Assembly (NCBI RefSeq): GCF_001854805.1
Contig: NZ_MBLO01000277.1
Coordinates: 1 to 63,015 of the forward strand
Origin: Pseudofrankia coriaricola
Lineage (GTDB): Bacteria > Actinomycetota > Actinomycetes > Frankiales > Frankiaceae
Direction of reading: 5' to 3'
DNA length: 63,015 nt
Below the pieces are notes generated by a model that saw nothing but the letters and a program-made list of their open reading frames with translations, was not told the DNA's origin and did no database searches. Both the position numbers and the translations under genes were made by a program. Below, in pieces: positions 34,932 to 43,249 of this stretch. Position 1 is the stretch's first letter; every line of letters begins with the position of its first letter.

Positions 34932-36101
34932 TCAGTCCCGGGTCAGGATGGCGCCGGTGCGGCTCGCGGTCACCAGGACCCGCGCCGCATCGGGCACCTG
35001 GTTCACGGCCGTTCCCCGCAGCTGGCTGACCGCCTCGAGCACGAGGTTCAGCCCGTGGATGTAGCCCTCGCCGATGAGTCCGCCGTTGGTGTTGGTGGGG
35101 AGCGCGCCGCCCGGGGCGAGGCTGCCGGCGGCGACGAAGTCCTTCGCCTCGCCGAACCCGCAGAACCCGAGGGCCTCGAGCTGCATCAGCAGGATCGGTG
35201 AGAACGCGTCGTAGATCATGGCGGCGTCGAGCTCGTCGCGCCGGAACCCGGACCGCTCGAACAGCCGGCGGCCCAGCGCCACCGACCCCTCCATCACCGC
35301 CAGGTCGCGGCTGTAGTGGTCGGACGCGATCTCCTGCTCGAAGAGGCCGGCGCCCGCCGCGGCGGCGATGAACGCGGGCCGGTTCGGCAGGTCGGCGGCG
35401 CGCTCCCGCGACGTGATGACGAGGGCGACGGACCCGTCGGTCTCCTGGCAGCAGTCGAACAGTCGGATGCAGGGCTCGGCGATCCAGCGCGACGCCTGGT
35501 GGTCCTCGAGCGTCATCGGCCGCTGGTATCCCCAGGCCGCCGGATTCGTCTCGGCGTAGGCCCGCAGCTGCACGACGGCCCGCCCGATGTCGGCGCTCGT
35601 CACGCCGTAGGTGTGCATGTACCGGGTGGCGTTCAGCGCCATCCACGACGCCGGCGTCAGTACCCCGTAGGGCATGCACCACTGCATCGCCGTCGTCCCC
35701 GAATGCCCGGACGTCGGTGACGCCGCCGTCTTCGCGCCACCGAACCGGGTCGCGCCCGACCGTGCCCGGATGGCCCGGTAGGCGACGACGACCTCGGCGG
35801 CGCCGCTGGTGATCGCGGCGGCGGCGTGCAGCAGGGTGCCCATGGAGCCGCCGCCGCCGTAGGGCACCCGGGACGAGAACCCGATCTCCTGGAAGCCGAC
35901 GGCCCGCACGAGCTCGGTCTCCTCGACGGGGTCGACCGTGTAGCTGACGATTCCGTCGACGTCCGCGGCGGTCAGCCCCGCGTCGCGAAGCGCGTCCCGG
36001 ATCGCCTCGCACGCCAGCCGCAGCTCGGTCCGGCCGGCCTGGCGCGAGAACTCGGTCGCGCCGACCCCGACGATCGCGGCCCGGCCGCCGAACCCGCTCA
36101 C
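34932..36101 (-). CDS. Thiolase-fold lipid-transfer-like protein (Ltp2-type aldolase candidate)
   Basis: The product is 389 aa from GTG/ATG 36101, overlapping the stop of the DUF35 gene by four bases. It is thiolase-like (AAIVGVGATEFSRQAGRTEL, VPYGGGGSMGTLLHAAAAI) but lacks the Cys of true thiolases. Tyr297 in MIYDAFSPI and Tyr347 in GEGYIHGLN are 50 residues apart, the same spacing I recall for the essential Tyr294 and Tyr344 of the steroid side-chain retro-aldolase Ltp2, which also needs a DUF35 partner. I infer a retro-aldol C-C cleavage of a beta-hydroxyacyl-CoA. Confidence 0.85.
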   Translation of the reverse strand: MSGFGGRAAIVGVGATEFSRQAGRTELRLACEAIRDALRDAGLTAADVDGIVSYTVDPVEETELVRAVGFQEIGFSSRVPYGGGGSMGTLLHAAAAITSGAAEVVVAYRAIRARSGATRFGGAKTAASPTSGHSGTTAMQWCMPYGVLTPASWMALNATRYMHTYGVTSADIGRAVVQLRAYAETNPAAWGYQRPMTLEDHQASRWIAEPCIRLFDCCQETDGSVALVITSRERAADLPNRPAFIAAAAGAGLFEQEIASDHYSRDLAVMEGSVALGRRLFERSGFRRDELDAAMIYDAFSPILLMQLEALGFCGFGEAKDFVAAGSLAPGGALPTNTNGGLIGEGYIHGLNLVLEAVSQLRGTAVNQVPDAARVLVTASRTGAILTRD

Positions 36102-36499
36102 GACGCGCTCCGTGCCGGCCGGAACACCGGTACCGACCCGTCGCCGGCCGTCGGCTCAAACGCGACCTCCAGCCGCATGCCGATCCGGATGTCCCCCGGC
36201 GCCACGTCCACCAGGTTCGACACCAGCCGGATGCCCTCGTCGAGGTCGACGAGCGCGGCCAGGACCGGGTAGTCGAAGGCAGGGTTGCGCGGGTGGTGCA
36301 GCAGGGCGTAGCTGTACAGGGCGCCGCGACCGGACAGCTGCTCGGCCTTGTAGTCGAGCGACTGGCAGTGCGGACACATCGGACGGGGCGGATGACGCAA
36401 CACCCCACACCCGCCACACCGCTGCGCGACCAGCCGGCCCTCGGCGGCCGCGTCCCAGAAGATGGCCGAATCGTCCGTGACGACAGTAGAAGGTCTCAC
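36098..36499 (-). CDS. DUF35 / Zn-ribbon OB-fold protein
   Basis: The product is 133 aa from ATG 36499. Four Cys form the zinc ribbon (RCGGCGVLRHPPRPMCPHCQ), followed by an OB-fold (GRGALYSYALLHHPRNPAFD). DUF35 proteins bind acyl-CoA and partner thiolase-fold enzymes. The overlapping start of the thiolase-like gene supports a fixed complex. It is first in a minus-strand operon of four genes and its start lies nine bases from dyad site 7. Confidence 0.92.
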   Translation of the reverse strand: MRPSTVVTDDSAIFWDAAAEGRLVAQRCGGCGVLRHPPRPMCPHCQSLDYKAEQLSGRGALYSYALLHHPRNPAFDYPVLAALVDLDEGIRLVSNLVDVAPGDIRIGMRLEVAFEPTAGDGSVPVFRPARSAS

Positions 36500-36507
36500 A
36501 CTGCTAG

Positions 36508-36521
36508 ATAGTAAGTGCTAT
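36508..36521. promoter_or_regulatory. 14-bp dyad ATAGTAAGTGCTAT (site 7) between divergent genes
   Basis: It lies between the DUF35 gene (minus) and the amidohydrolase gene (plus), nine and 33 bases from the two starts, so one bound protein could control both operons. Confidence 0.75.
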
Positions 36522-36553
36522 GGTTCCCGGGACGCAAGATCTTGGGAGGACAC

Positions 36554-37606
36554 ATGGCCAAGCTGATCTCAGCGGACTCGCACGTGGCGGTGAGCCTCGA
36601 CGCGATCCGAGAGCGGGTGCCACGGTCGCTGCACGGCGCGTTCGACGACGCCATCGCCGCCCAAGCCAGGATCGATGAACACCTGCGGGCCGGGCGGAAG
36701 ATCTCGATGGATGACTGGGACCTCGAGGCATTCCGTGACCCCGGTTACCGCGACCCGGTGGCACGCCTCGCCGCGATGGACCGTGACGGCGTACGGGCCG
36801 AGGTCCTCTACTCCGAGGTGAGCGCGTTCCGATCGTTCGGCCTCGTCAAGGGCGACTGGAAACCGATCAGCCGCGCCTTCACCGACCACCTCGTCGAGTT
36901 CGCCTCCCACGACCCGGACCGGCTCGCGGTGTCCTACCAGGTCCCCATCCTCGACATCGCCTACGCCGTCGCCGAGGTCGAGCGCCTCGCCGGACTCGGC
37001 GCCCGCTCGGTGCACCTGCCGAACTTCCCGAGCGAACTCGGCCTGCCCGACTACCACGAACCGCTGTACGACCCACTGTGGGCCGTGCTGCAGGAGACCG
37101 GAATCTCGATCAGCCACCACCTCGGCAACCGCCACTGGCTGTACGACATCATGCGCCGCGACCCGACCCCACAGGCAGCGATCTTCACGTCGATGCCAGC
37201 CCTGGCGCTGTCAGAGGTGATCGCCTGGTGGATCCTCACCGGCACCCTCGAACGGTTCCCGGACCTCAAAATCGTCTTCGTCGAGCCCAGCCTGTACTGG
37301 GTGCCGGGCTTCCTGGCCAGCCTCGACCGCAAGGCGGACGTCTACGACCTGCCCGGGGTGCGGCGAAAGCCCAGCGAGTACTTCCGCCGCAACATGGCGC
37401 TCACGTTCATGGACGACGAGGTCGGACTCGGGCTGCGTCACCTGATCGGGATCGAGAACATCTTGTGGTCCACCGACTTCCCACACCCCGCGACCACCTG
37501 GCCGCACTCCCAGGAGATCGTGGCCCGCCAGTTCGCGGACATCCCCGACGACGAACGCGACCTGATCTGCGCCGGCAACGCGGAACGGATCTACGGCCTG
37601 GCATGA
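36554..37606 (+). CDS. Amidohydrolase-2 family (ACMSD-like) protein
   Basis: The product is 350 aa from ATG 36554 (GGGAGGA upstream). The fold is that of ACMSD-like decarboxylases or hydrolases: ISADSHVAVSLD at the start, ISISHHLGNRH, VFVEPSLYWVPGF and STDFPHPATTWPHS near the end. The usual HxH metal motif is reduced to a single His (DSHVAV). The acid of STDFPHP and the central His residues remain. It may be a metal-dependent decarboxylase or C-C hydrolase. Its stop overlaps the following TetR start (ATGA). Confidence 0.85.
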   Translation: MAKLISADSHVAVSLDAIRERVPRSLHGAFDDAIAAQARIDEHLRAGRKISMDDWDLEAFRDPGYRDPVARLAAMDRDGVRAEVLYSEVSAFRSFGLVKGDWKPISRAFTDHLVEFASHDPDRLAVSYQVPILDIAYAVAEVERLAGLGARSVHLPNFPSELGLPDYHEPLYDPLWAVLQETGISISHHLGNRHWLYDIMRRDPTPQAAIFTSMPALALSEVIAWWILTGTLERFPDLKIVFVEPSLYWVPGFLASLDRKADVYDLPGVRRKPSEYFRRNMALTFMDDEVGLGLRHLIGIENILWSTDFPHPATTWPHSQEIVARQFADIPDDERDLICAGNAERIYGLA

Positions 37607-38301
37607 GCGGATCGGGGTCCGGGCCCGTGGACGCGAGCCGCCGCCCGCGGCCAGACGGCGCCGCCACCAGGGCCCGCGTGCTCGACGCCGTCGTCGAGTG
37701 CATCCTGAAGAACGGCTATTACCAGGCCAGCTCCAACGCCATCGCCCGCCACGCCGGAGTCACGTGGGGCACCATCCAGCACCAGTTCGGAACCCGCGAG
37801 GCACTGCTGCTCGCCGTGGTCCAGGACCGATGGCAGCGCCTGACCAGGCACCTCGGCACCGCCGCCGTGTCCGGTGAGACCCTCGAGGAGCGCCTCGCCG
37901 GCGTGATGGGCGCGCTCGAAACGCACTACGGCTCCCCCGAGCACCTGGCGATCATGCAGATCATGCTCGACCTGGCCCAGTCGCCGGCCACCGCCGAGTC
38001 GACGAAACGCGCCGTGGAGACCCACGCCGCCGAGCTTTCCCAAGTGTGGCACCCTCTGCTCGCGAAGGCTCTCGGGGACGCGGCAAGCGACGAAGACCTG
38101 GTCCGTTACGCCTTCCTGACCATCCGCGGCTACCTCAGCGCCAACGCCATGGCGGCCCGGCTTGGCCCGCAGCCTCCCGACGGAGCCGTGCGCGCGCTGC
38201 TGCTGCAGGGCATCGCCCGCGCGATCCGAGAACACGCGACGCGAACCGGCCGGGCGCCGGGCCCGGCGACCGGCAGTTCGAATTCTCCGGCAGGCGGATG
38301 A
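37603..38301 (+). CDS. TetR-family regulator B
   Basis: The product is 232 aa from ATG 37603, overlapping the amidohydrolase stop. The HTH is LDAVVECILKNGYYQASSNA then IARHAGVTWGTIQHQFGTRE. It is a paralogue of the TetR at 26486 with nearly the same recognition helix. Transcribed from the divergent promoter with dyad site 7, it probably represses its own operon and perhaps all dyad sites. Confidence 0.92.
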   Translation: MSGSGSGPVDASRRPRPDGAATRARVLDAVVECILKNGYYQASSNAIARHAGVTWGTIQHQFGTREALLLAVVQDRWQRLTRHLGTAAVSGETLEERLAGVMGALETHYGSPEHLAIMQIMLDLAQSPATAESTKRAVETHAAELSQVWHPLLAKALGDAASDEDLVRYAFLTIRGYLSANAMAARLGPQPPDGAVRALLLQGIARAIREHATRTGRAPGPATGSSNSPAGG

Positions 38302-38428
38302 CGGGCTGGATCACCAGCCAGGGACACAGGAAGGAATCGTGCAGGTGCGACCGAGCTCGGCCGGCGAGACCCGGTGGCGCGGCATGGGCCTGCGGGACGA
38401 GTGTGGGTGTAGGTCCGTCACTCGGGCG

Positions 38429-39316
38429 TCAGTCGGCCATCCAGACGTCGAAGAGCAGCAAGGTGTCCTGGTACTCGCGGAGTTCAACGATCTCGCCCGC
38501 GCGGCAGACGAACAGGTGGTGGTACCGGTTGTCGTACGTGCGTCCGTTCGCTGCGTTTACGGCGTAGCCACGGGCCTCGACGGCGACGCGGTCGTCTTCG
38601 GCCGTGAGGGTGCGCGCGATGAGGTCGAACCGACCGTCCACGCATCCTTTGACCGTGTTTCTGAAGATCTCCAGCGTCTCGGCCTTGGAGTAGCCGATGT
38701 CCGCATTGAGCGCGGGCGCCGCGGCGAGCATCGACGACTGGCGCCGGCCGCTGGTGGGCTGCCGCCACCGGAAGTCCTCGCTGAGCAGCTCTGCGAGGGC
38801 AGTCCAGTCACCTGCTGTGTAGAGCTCGCAGAAGCGGCGCGCCAAGCCCTTGTTCGTCGCGAGATGGTCGCCATCTCCTCCGGTACGAGGGTTGCCATAG
38901 CGCCGCATGAAGGTCACGTTGAAGCCGAACCATTGAGCAGGATCGCAGACCAGCTGATAGACCGCCTGCGCTTGCTCGCAGTCGTTGCCGAGACGACTGT
39001 CGTACTCGAAGACGATCCGGTACCCGTGTTCCTGCAGCCAGCTCCTGGTCTCGTCGACATCGGCGACCTCCCAGACGAGCGGCCCGATCTGCCCAGGACC
39101 TCGCCGGAGCTTCTCCCCGAAGCCGCCCGCCGCTCCGATCGGGGCGACCAGCTCGATGAATCCACCGAAGTCCGTCGCAGAGAGGACCGGCCGGCCATCG
39201 ATCGCGTGCGGCTTCGGTAAGCACAGGCCCAGGACCTCGTTGAACTGTTGGACCGCCCGATCTATCTCGCTCTCGGCGACGACCAACTCGACGCGGTTGA
39301 ATCCCTCGATCTTCAT
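38429..39316 (-). CDS. VOC (glyoxalase-like) and SnoaL/NTF2-like fusion
   Basis: The product is 295 aa from ATG 39316; an ATG at 39355 falls within a perfect hairpin and is less likely. Residues 1-140 form a VOC domain (MKIEGFNRVELVVAESEIDR, ATDFGGFIELVAP, YRIVFEYDSRLG). Residues 155-295 form an NTF2-like domain (RRFCELYTAGDWTALAELLS, YDNRYHHLFVCRAGEIVELR). Both folds act as isomerases, dioxygenases or cyclases, and the fusion suggests two successive steps on one substrate. Function is unknown. Confidence 0.85.
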   Translation of the reverse strand: MKIEGFNRVELVVAESEIDRAVQQFNEVLGLCLPKPHAIDGRPVLSATDFGGFIELVAPIGAAGGFGEKLRRGPGQIGPLVWEVADVDETRSWLQEHGYRIVFEYDSRLGNDCEQAQAVYQLVCDPAQWFGFNVTFMRRYGNPRTGGDGDHLATNKGLARRFCELYTAGDWTALAELLSEDFRWRQPTSGRRQSSMLAAAPALNADIGYSKAETLEIFRNTVKGCVDGRFDLIARTLTAEDDRVAVEARGYAVNAANGRTYDNRYHHLFVCRAGEIVELREYQDTLLLFDVWMAD

Positions 39317-39331
39317 ACGCCACCCTGTCCG

Positions 39332-39373
39332 GCGCACGCTCCGCGGAGCAGTCATCCCCCGCGGAGCGTGCGC
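39332..39373. promoter_or_regulatory. 15-bp perfect inverted repeat upstream of the VOC gene
   Basis: Arms GCGCACGCTCCGCGG and CCGCGGAGCGTGCGC are separated by 12 bases and lie 16 bases before ATG 39316. It could be a 5'-UTR attenuator, a terminator of upstream transcription or an operator. Confidence 0.6.
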
Positions 39374-39684
39374 ACCCTGGCACCTGAAAGTTCAGTTATC
39401 TACGACGTCGGCGCGTGGCCGGCGGTGTCATCCGTTCGCGGTGAACCGGTCGGAGGTCGCCCGGATCCACGTCTGGTCGGCAGGCCGTCAGGCGGCCAGC
39501 GGACCCGACGTGGGTGCCGCCTCAGTAAGCCAGGGCCTAGAGGGCCAAAGGGTGTGCGAAAATGATCTTCCTTCGCACACCCGGCGGCCGTTGTCCCCAG
39601 GATCACTGACGGCCGATCTCGCTATTGCGACAGCGGCCAATTCCAAGGGAGGCCTCGCGATCACCATCAGATCGTTAACACGAC
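39374..39684. other. Gene-less stretch
   Basis: About 310 bases between the inverted repeat and dyad site 8; no gene recognised. If site 8 serves the VOC gene, this is a long leader. Confidence 0.4.
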
Positions 39685-39698
39685 ATAGTAAACACTAT
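39685..39698. promoter_or_regulatory. 14-bp dyad ATAGTAAACACTAT (site 8)
   Basis: It lies 370 bases upstream of the VOC gene and 150 bases from the end of the crotonase gene. No clear -35 was found for either direction. Confidence 0.6.
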
Positions 39699-39851
39699 CT
39701 CACATGGATGGACTGGACCAGTATTCGTAGGCAGGGACTGCTACCAGGCCGGACCGCTCCCTACCTACGAAGGGGTGTGGGCCGTCTCCACAGCGGCACC
39801 GCGCGGGCTCGCGACCGGACCAGGATGCGCCGCGGTACGTCCGTTGCCGTC

Positions 39852-40763
39852 CTACGCGTCCGAGCGAGATCCGGCGTTGGGCTCGGTCGACCGGATCCAG
39901 TCGTCGTAGAACGGCGGCAGGTCGGTCGCCGCGGAGGTCGTGAACCGTGCGTCGCGCTTCTCGCGGAACGCGGCGACGCCCTCGGCCCCGTCGCCGCGGC
40001 TCGTGTAGAACATCGACAGCGAGTCGATCCGGTGCGCGTCGGCCGGGTGCGCAACAGCCGCGTTGCGGTACATCATCTGGCGCGTCAGTGCGACGCCGAC
40101 GGGCGACCGGCCCGCCGTCCAGCTGTCCGCGAGCGCTCTCGCCGCGACCAAGAGCTCGGCGGGGTCGTGGACCGAGCCCGCCAGCCCCACGGCCACGGTC
40201 TTCTCCGCGTCGAGGATCTCCGCGCTGTAGACCAGATCGAGCGCGGTCGCCATGCCGACGAGCCGCGGCAGGAACCAGGTCGAGCAGGCCTCCGGGGTGA
40301 TCCCGAGACGCCCGAACACCAGGCCGAACCGGCCACGGGTCGACATCAGCCGCGCGTCCATCGCGAGCGTCATCGTCGCCCCGATGCCGACGGCGGCCCC
40401 GTTGATCGCCGCGATCACCGGCTTGCGACAGTCGTAGATCGCCAGAGTCACCCGGCCACCCGTGTCCCGGATCCGCCGAAGAGCGGGATCGTCAAGGTTC
40501 ACCAGGTCCGCGAGCGTCGGCGTGGCCGTCTCGTCGAGGCCGAAGGCGTTGCCCCCGACCGCGAGGTCCATGCCCGCGCAGAACGCGCGACCAGAGCCGG
40601 TGACGATGACGGCACGGACGCGGTCATCGTCGTTGACATCGCGGAAGGTCGTCTCCAGCTCGTCGGCCATCTCGACGGTGAACGCATTGAGCGCGTCGGG
40701 ACGGTCGAGCCTGACTGTGAGAACCCCGTCACTGACCTCGTGCTGGAGGGTCGTGAAACCCAC
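39852..40763 (-). CDS. Enoyl-CoA hydratase/isomerase (crotonase) family
   Basis: The product is 303 aa from GTG 40763 (GAGG at -7); GTG 40781 is an alternative. Oxyanion motifs are FCAGMDLAVGG and NGAAVGIGATMTLAMDARLM. GRLGITPEACSTWFLPRLVG has one of the two usual catalytic Glu residues (TPEA). The other position is not Glu. The C-terminal tail is longer than usual. The enzyme is a likely hydratase, isomerase or dehalogenase-like crotonase. It follows the SRPBCC gene on the same strand. Confidence 0.88.
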   Translation of the reverse strand: MGFTTLQHEVSDGVLTVRLDRPDALNAFTVEMADELETTFRDVNDDDRVRAVIVTGSGRAFCAGMDLAVGGNAFGLDETATPTLADLVNLDDPALRRIRDTGGRVTLAIYDCRKPVIAAINGAAVGIGATMTLAMDARLMSTRGRFGLVFGRLGITPEACSTWFLPRLVGMATALDLVYSAEILDAEKTVAVGLAGSVHDPAELLVAARALADSWTAGRSPVGVALTRQMMYRNAAVAHPADAHRIDSLSMFYTSRGDGAEGVAAFREKRDARFTTSAATDLPPFYDDWIRSTEPNAGSRSDA

Positions 40764-40922
40764 GAACAGACCTCGTTTCACCGGGCGCCACGACGGCGCC
40801 GAGAGCCGCCCGCCCGGCGCGGCCTCGGCGATGCCAGTTGCTGGCTCGGGCGATCTCGGCACACGACGGTCCGGCACCGGGCGGCGGCTGGCCGCCCGCC
40901 GCGCGAACCTCGCCGGGGCGCC

Positions 40923-40973
40923 GCTGGCTATTCGACGGTGCTGGTTATTCGACTGTGCTGGTTATTCGACGGT
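40923..40973. repeat. Three tandem 17-bp units over the SRPBCC stop codon
   Basis: GCTGGCTATTCGACGGT, GCTGGTTATTCGACTGT and GCTGGTTATTCGACGGT. The SRPBCC stop lies in the third. The unit is close to the 15-bp unit at 32400-32429. Confidence 0.9.
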
Positions 40974-41429
40974 GCGGGCGAGGATTCCGAGGGTGGCGCG
41001 CAGCGCGGCCTCGGGGATCACGGGGAAGATCCCTTTGCCGCGGTAGGCGTCGGGGATCTGTGACCAGTCGTAGTACGAGGTGACCCGGGTACCGGCGCCC
41101 TTAGGTTCCAGGCGGTAGCCGTACAGGTGCCGCAGCGGCTGGTCGTTCACCTTGCTGCCGATCGTCCATTCGATGAGCGCGTCCGGCTCGTACTCCGTGA
41201 TGATCACGGTCACGTCGTACTGACCGAGCGGGTAGTCGTTCAGCGCCTCGCGGTCCATGTGCACGACGAACGAGTCGCCGACCGTACTCACCGGCTCGCC
41301 GTCGGCCGACTGAAGCATCCCGGAACTGTCGATCTTCACATGCCCCGCGGGATCCCGCAGCACGGCGAACACCGTCGAGGGCGACGCCGTCACCTGCCGA
41401 GAGACCTCGAACCGCTCCGCTTCCATCAT
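40962..41429 (-). CDS. SRPBCC-family protein
   Basis: The product is 155 aa from ATG 41429. It begins MMEAERFEVSRQVTASPSTV and continues FVVHMDREALNDYPLGQYDV and GTRVTSYYDWSQIPDAYRGK, a START/Bet v 1-like helix-grip fold binding hydrophobic ligands. Such proteins in catabolic clusters act as cyclases, aromatases or carriers. The start has no strong ribosome site. It is the first gene of a minus-strand pair with the crotonase at 39852. Confidence 0.85.
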   Translation of the reverse strand: MMEAERFEVSRQVTASPSTVFAVLRDPAGHVKIDSSGMLQSADGEPVSTVGDSFVVHMDREALNDYPLGQYDVTVIITEYEPDALIEWTIGSKVNDQPLRHLYGYRLEPKGAGTRVTSYYDWSQIPDAYRGKGIFPVIPEAALRATLGILARTVE

Positions 41430-41629
41430 GGACACCACCCTGCCACGGCGACCAAACGCAGGCCAGAACAGAACATTCACCCAGGCCACGGCCATCTCGA
41501 CAGACGTCCGCAGAGAAGCGAGCTCCACCTTCATCACGTTCGGTAGCCGGTCGGCGCCGGGCGACACCTACCGGAAGACCTGCGATCTTGGGAGGTCCCG
41601 CACTATTCGCCGGACTGTTGCATTACTAC

Positions 41630-41643
41630 ATAGCGATAACTAT
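41630..41643 (+). promoter_or_regulatory. 14-bp dyad ATAGCGATAACTAT (site 9) with promoter boxes
   Basis: TTGCAT at 41618-41623, then 17 bases, then TATCTT at 41641-41646 overlapping the dyad. It points to the aldehyde dehydrogenase at 41713. Confidence 0.75.
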
Positions 41644-41712
41644 CTTGTATGTGGTCACAGATGGCAGGTGGGGCGCGACATGCGCATGGCCGACGGATGA
41701 GGCGACTTCCTG

Positions 41713-43122
41713 ATGAGTGCGCAGGCAACGGTGAGTGAGCTAGGTCAGCTGATCAACGGCGCGCTGGTAACGAGTGATCGGTCCATGCCCGTCGCTGATC
41801 CGTCCACCGGGGAGCTGGTCGCGCACTTCCCGGCGGCGACGGTCGCGATGGTGGACGACGCGATGTCGGCGGCGTCCGCCGCTCTCCCCGCATGGTCGGC
41901 CAGGCCGGAGGCAGACCGTCGCGCGGTGATCAAGGCGATGGCCGAGGCGATTGGGGCCAACTACGCGACGATCGAGGAGCTCACCGCGCTGGAGAAGGGC
42001 GCCGCCTCGATCGCGCTGGAGGCGTTGGCCGCGCCCTGGTTCGGCAACCACATCGCCGAGCAGGAGCTCCCCGTCGACGTCATCGAGGACTCCGCCGAGC
42101 GCACCGTCAAGGTGGTTCGCGCCCCCGTCGGCGTCGTCGCGGCGATCATCCCATGGAACGCGCCAATCCTCATTCTCGCCGAGAAGGTCTTCAGCGCCCT
42201 GCTGGTCGGAAACACGATCGTCGCGAAGCCCTCACCGTTCACGCCGCTGGCCACGCTCTACGTCGCGAAGATCTGGAAAGACCTCGTCCCACCGGGCGTG
42301 GTCAACATCCTCGCTGGCGACGACGAGGTCGGAAAGGCGATGGTCTCGCACCCGACCACCCGGCTGATCAGCTTCACGGGCAGCGTCGCGGCGGGCCGCG
42401 CGATCGCCGCCGCCGCCGCGCCGGGCCTCAAGAACCTGCTGCTCGAACTGGGCGGCAACGACGCCGCTATCGTGCTCGACGACGTCGACCCGAAGAAGGT
42501 CGCGCAGCGAATCTTCGATTCCGCGTTCACCGGCCACGGCCAGGTCTGCGCCGCGATCAAACGGGTGTACGCCCATGAGACGGTCTACCAGGACCTCGTC
42601 GACGAACTCGCGGTGATCGCCCGCGAACGGGTTGCCGGCATGATCCCGCTATCCACCAAGCCCCAGTTCGACCGTGTCAGCGCGCTCGTCACCGATGCCC
42701 TCGACAACGGCGGGAAGGCGGTCACCGGCGGCGCCGCGGTCAACGGCTCCGGCTACTTCTACCCGCCGACCATCCTGACGGGCGTCGGCCCTGGCGTGCG
42801 GGTCGTGGACGAGGAGCAGTTCGGGCCGGTCCTGCCGGTCATCCCGTTCAGCGACGTCGAGTGGGCCGTCAAGCAGGCCAACGCCACCGAGTACGGGCTG
42901 TGCGCCTCCGTCTGGACCTCGGACCTCGCACGGGGCGAGCAGCTCGCCACCCGCCTCGAAGCCGGCACCGCCTGGGTGAACCAGCACACCGAGATCGACC
43001 CGAAAATCCCGTTCGGCGGCGTGAAGTCCAGCGGCATCGGTCGGAACAACGGCCAGGTCGGCCTCGACGCCTACGCCGAGCTCAAGACCGTCATCGTCTA
43101 CAAGGACCCGGAGCGGGTCTGA
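41713..43122 (+). CDS. Aldehyde dehydrogenase (NAD(P)-dependent)
   Basis: The product is 469 aa from ATG 41713. Active-site motifs are complete: IIPWNAPILI, FTGSVAAGRAIA, Glu in LLLELGGNDAAIVL, and Cys in GHGQVCAAIKRVY. SSGIGRNNGQVGLDAYAELK is the oligomerisation tail. It oxidises an aldehyde to the acid. Being the first gene after dyad site 9, with two SDRs following, it likely completes an alcohol-aldehyde-acid series feeding the CoA-transferases. Confidence 0.95.
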   Translation: MSAQATVSELGQLINGALVTSDRSMPVADPSTGELVAHFPAATVAMVDDAMSAASAALPAWSARPEADRRAVIKAMAEAIGANYATIEELTALEKGAASIALEALAAPWFGNHIAEQELPVDVIEDSAERTVKVVRAPVGVVAAIIPWNAPILILAEKVFSALLVGNTIVAKPSPFTPLATLYVAKIWKDLVPPGVVNILAGDDEVGKAMVSHPTTRLISFTGSVAAGRAIAAAAAPGLKNLLLELGGNDAAIVLDDVDPKKVAQRIFDSAFTGHGQVCAAIKRVYAHETVYQDLVDELAVIARERVAGMIPLSTKPQFDRVSALVTDALDNGGKAVTGGAAVNGSGYFYPPTILTGVGPGVRVVDEEQFGPVLPVIPFSDVEWAVKQANATEYGLCASVWTSDLARGEQLATRLEAGTAWVNQHTEIDPKIPFGGVKSSGIGRNNGQVGLDAYAELKTVIVYKDPERV

Positions 43123-43249
43123 TCGAAATCTCATTTCGTCTCCGCGGGTAAGAAGGCTCACCCCAATGAGCCAGACAGAAGCCAGAACAGCGGCCGCTGT
43201 AGCAAAGCCGCACCGGGCGAGGCCGCCGCAGAATGGAATGGAGAAGTGC

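Noticed and set aside
34684-36417. A 577-codon minus frame over the thiolase-like and DUF35 genes
   Set aside because: It is a frame-shifted shadow with Arg-rich composition. The real genes with full motifs lie in other frames of the same strand.
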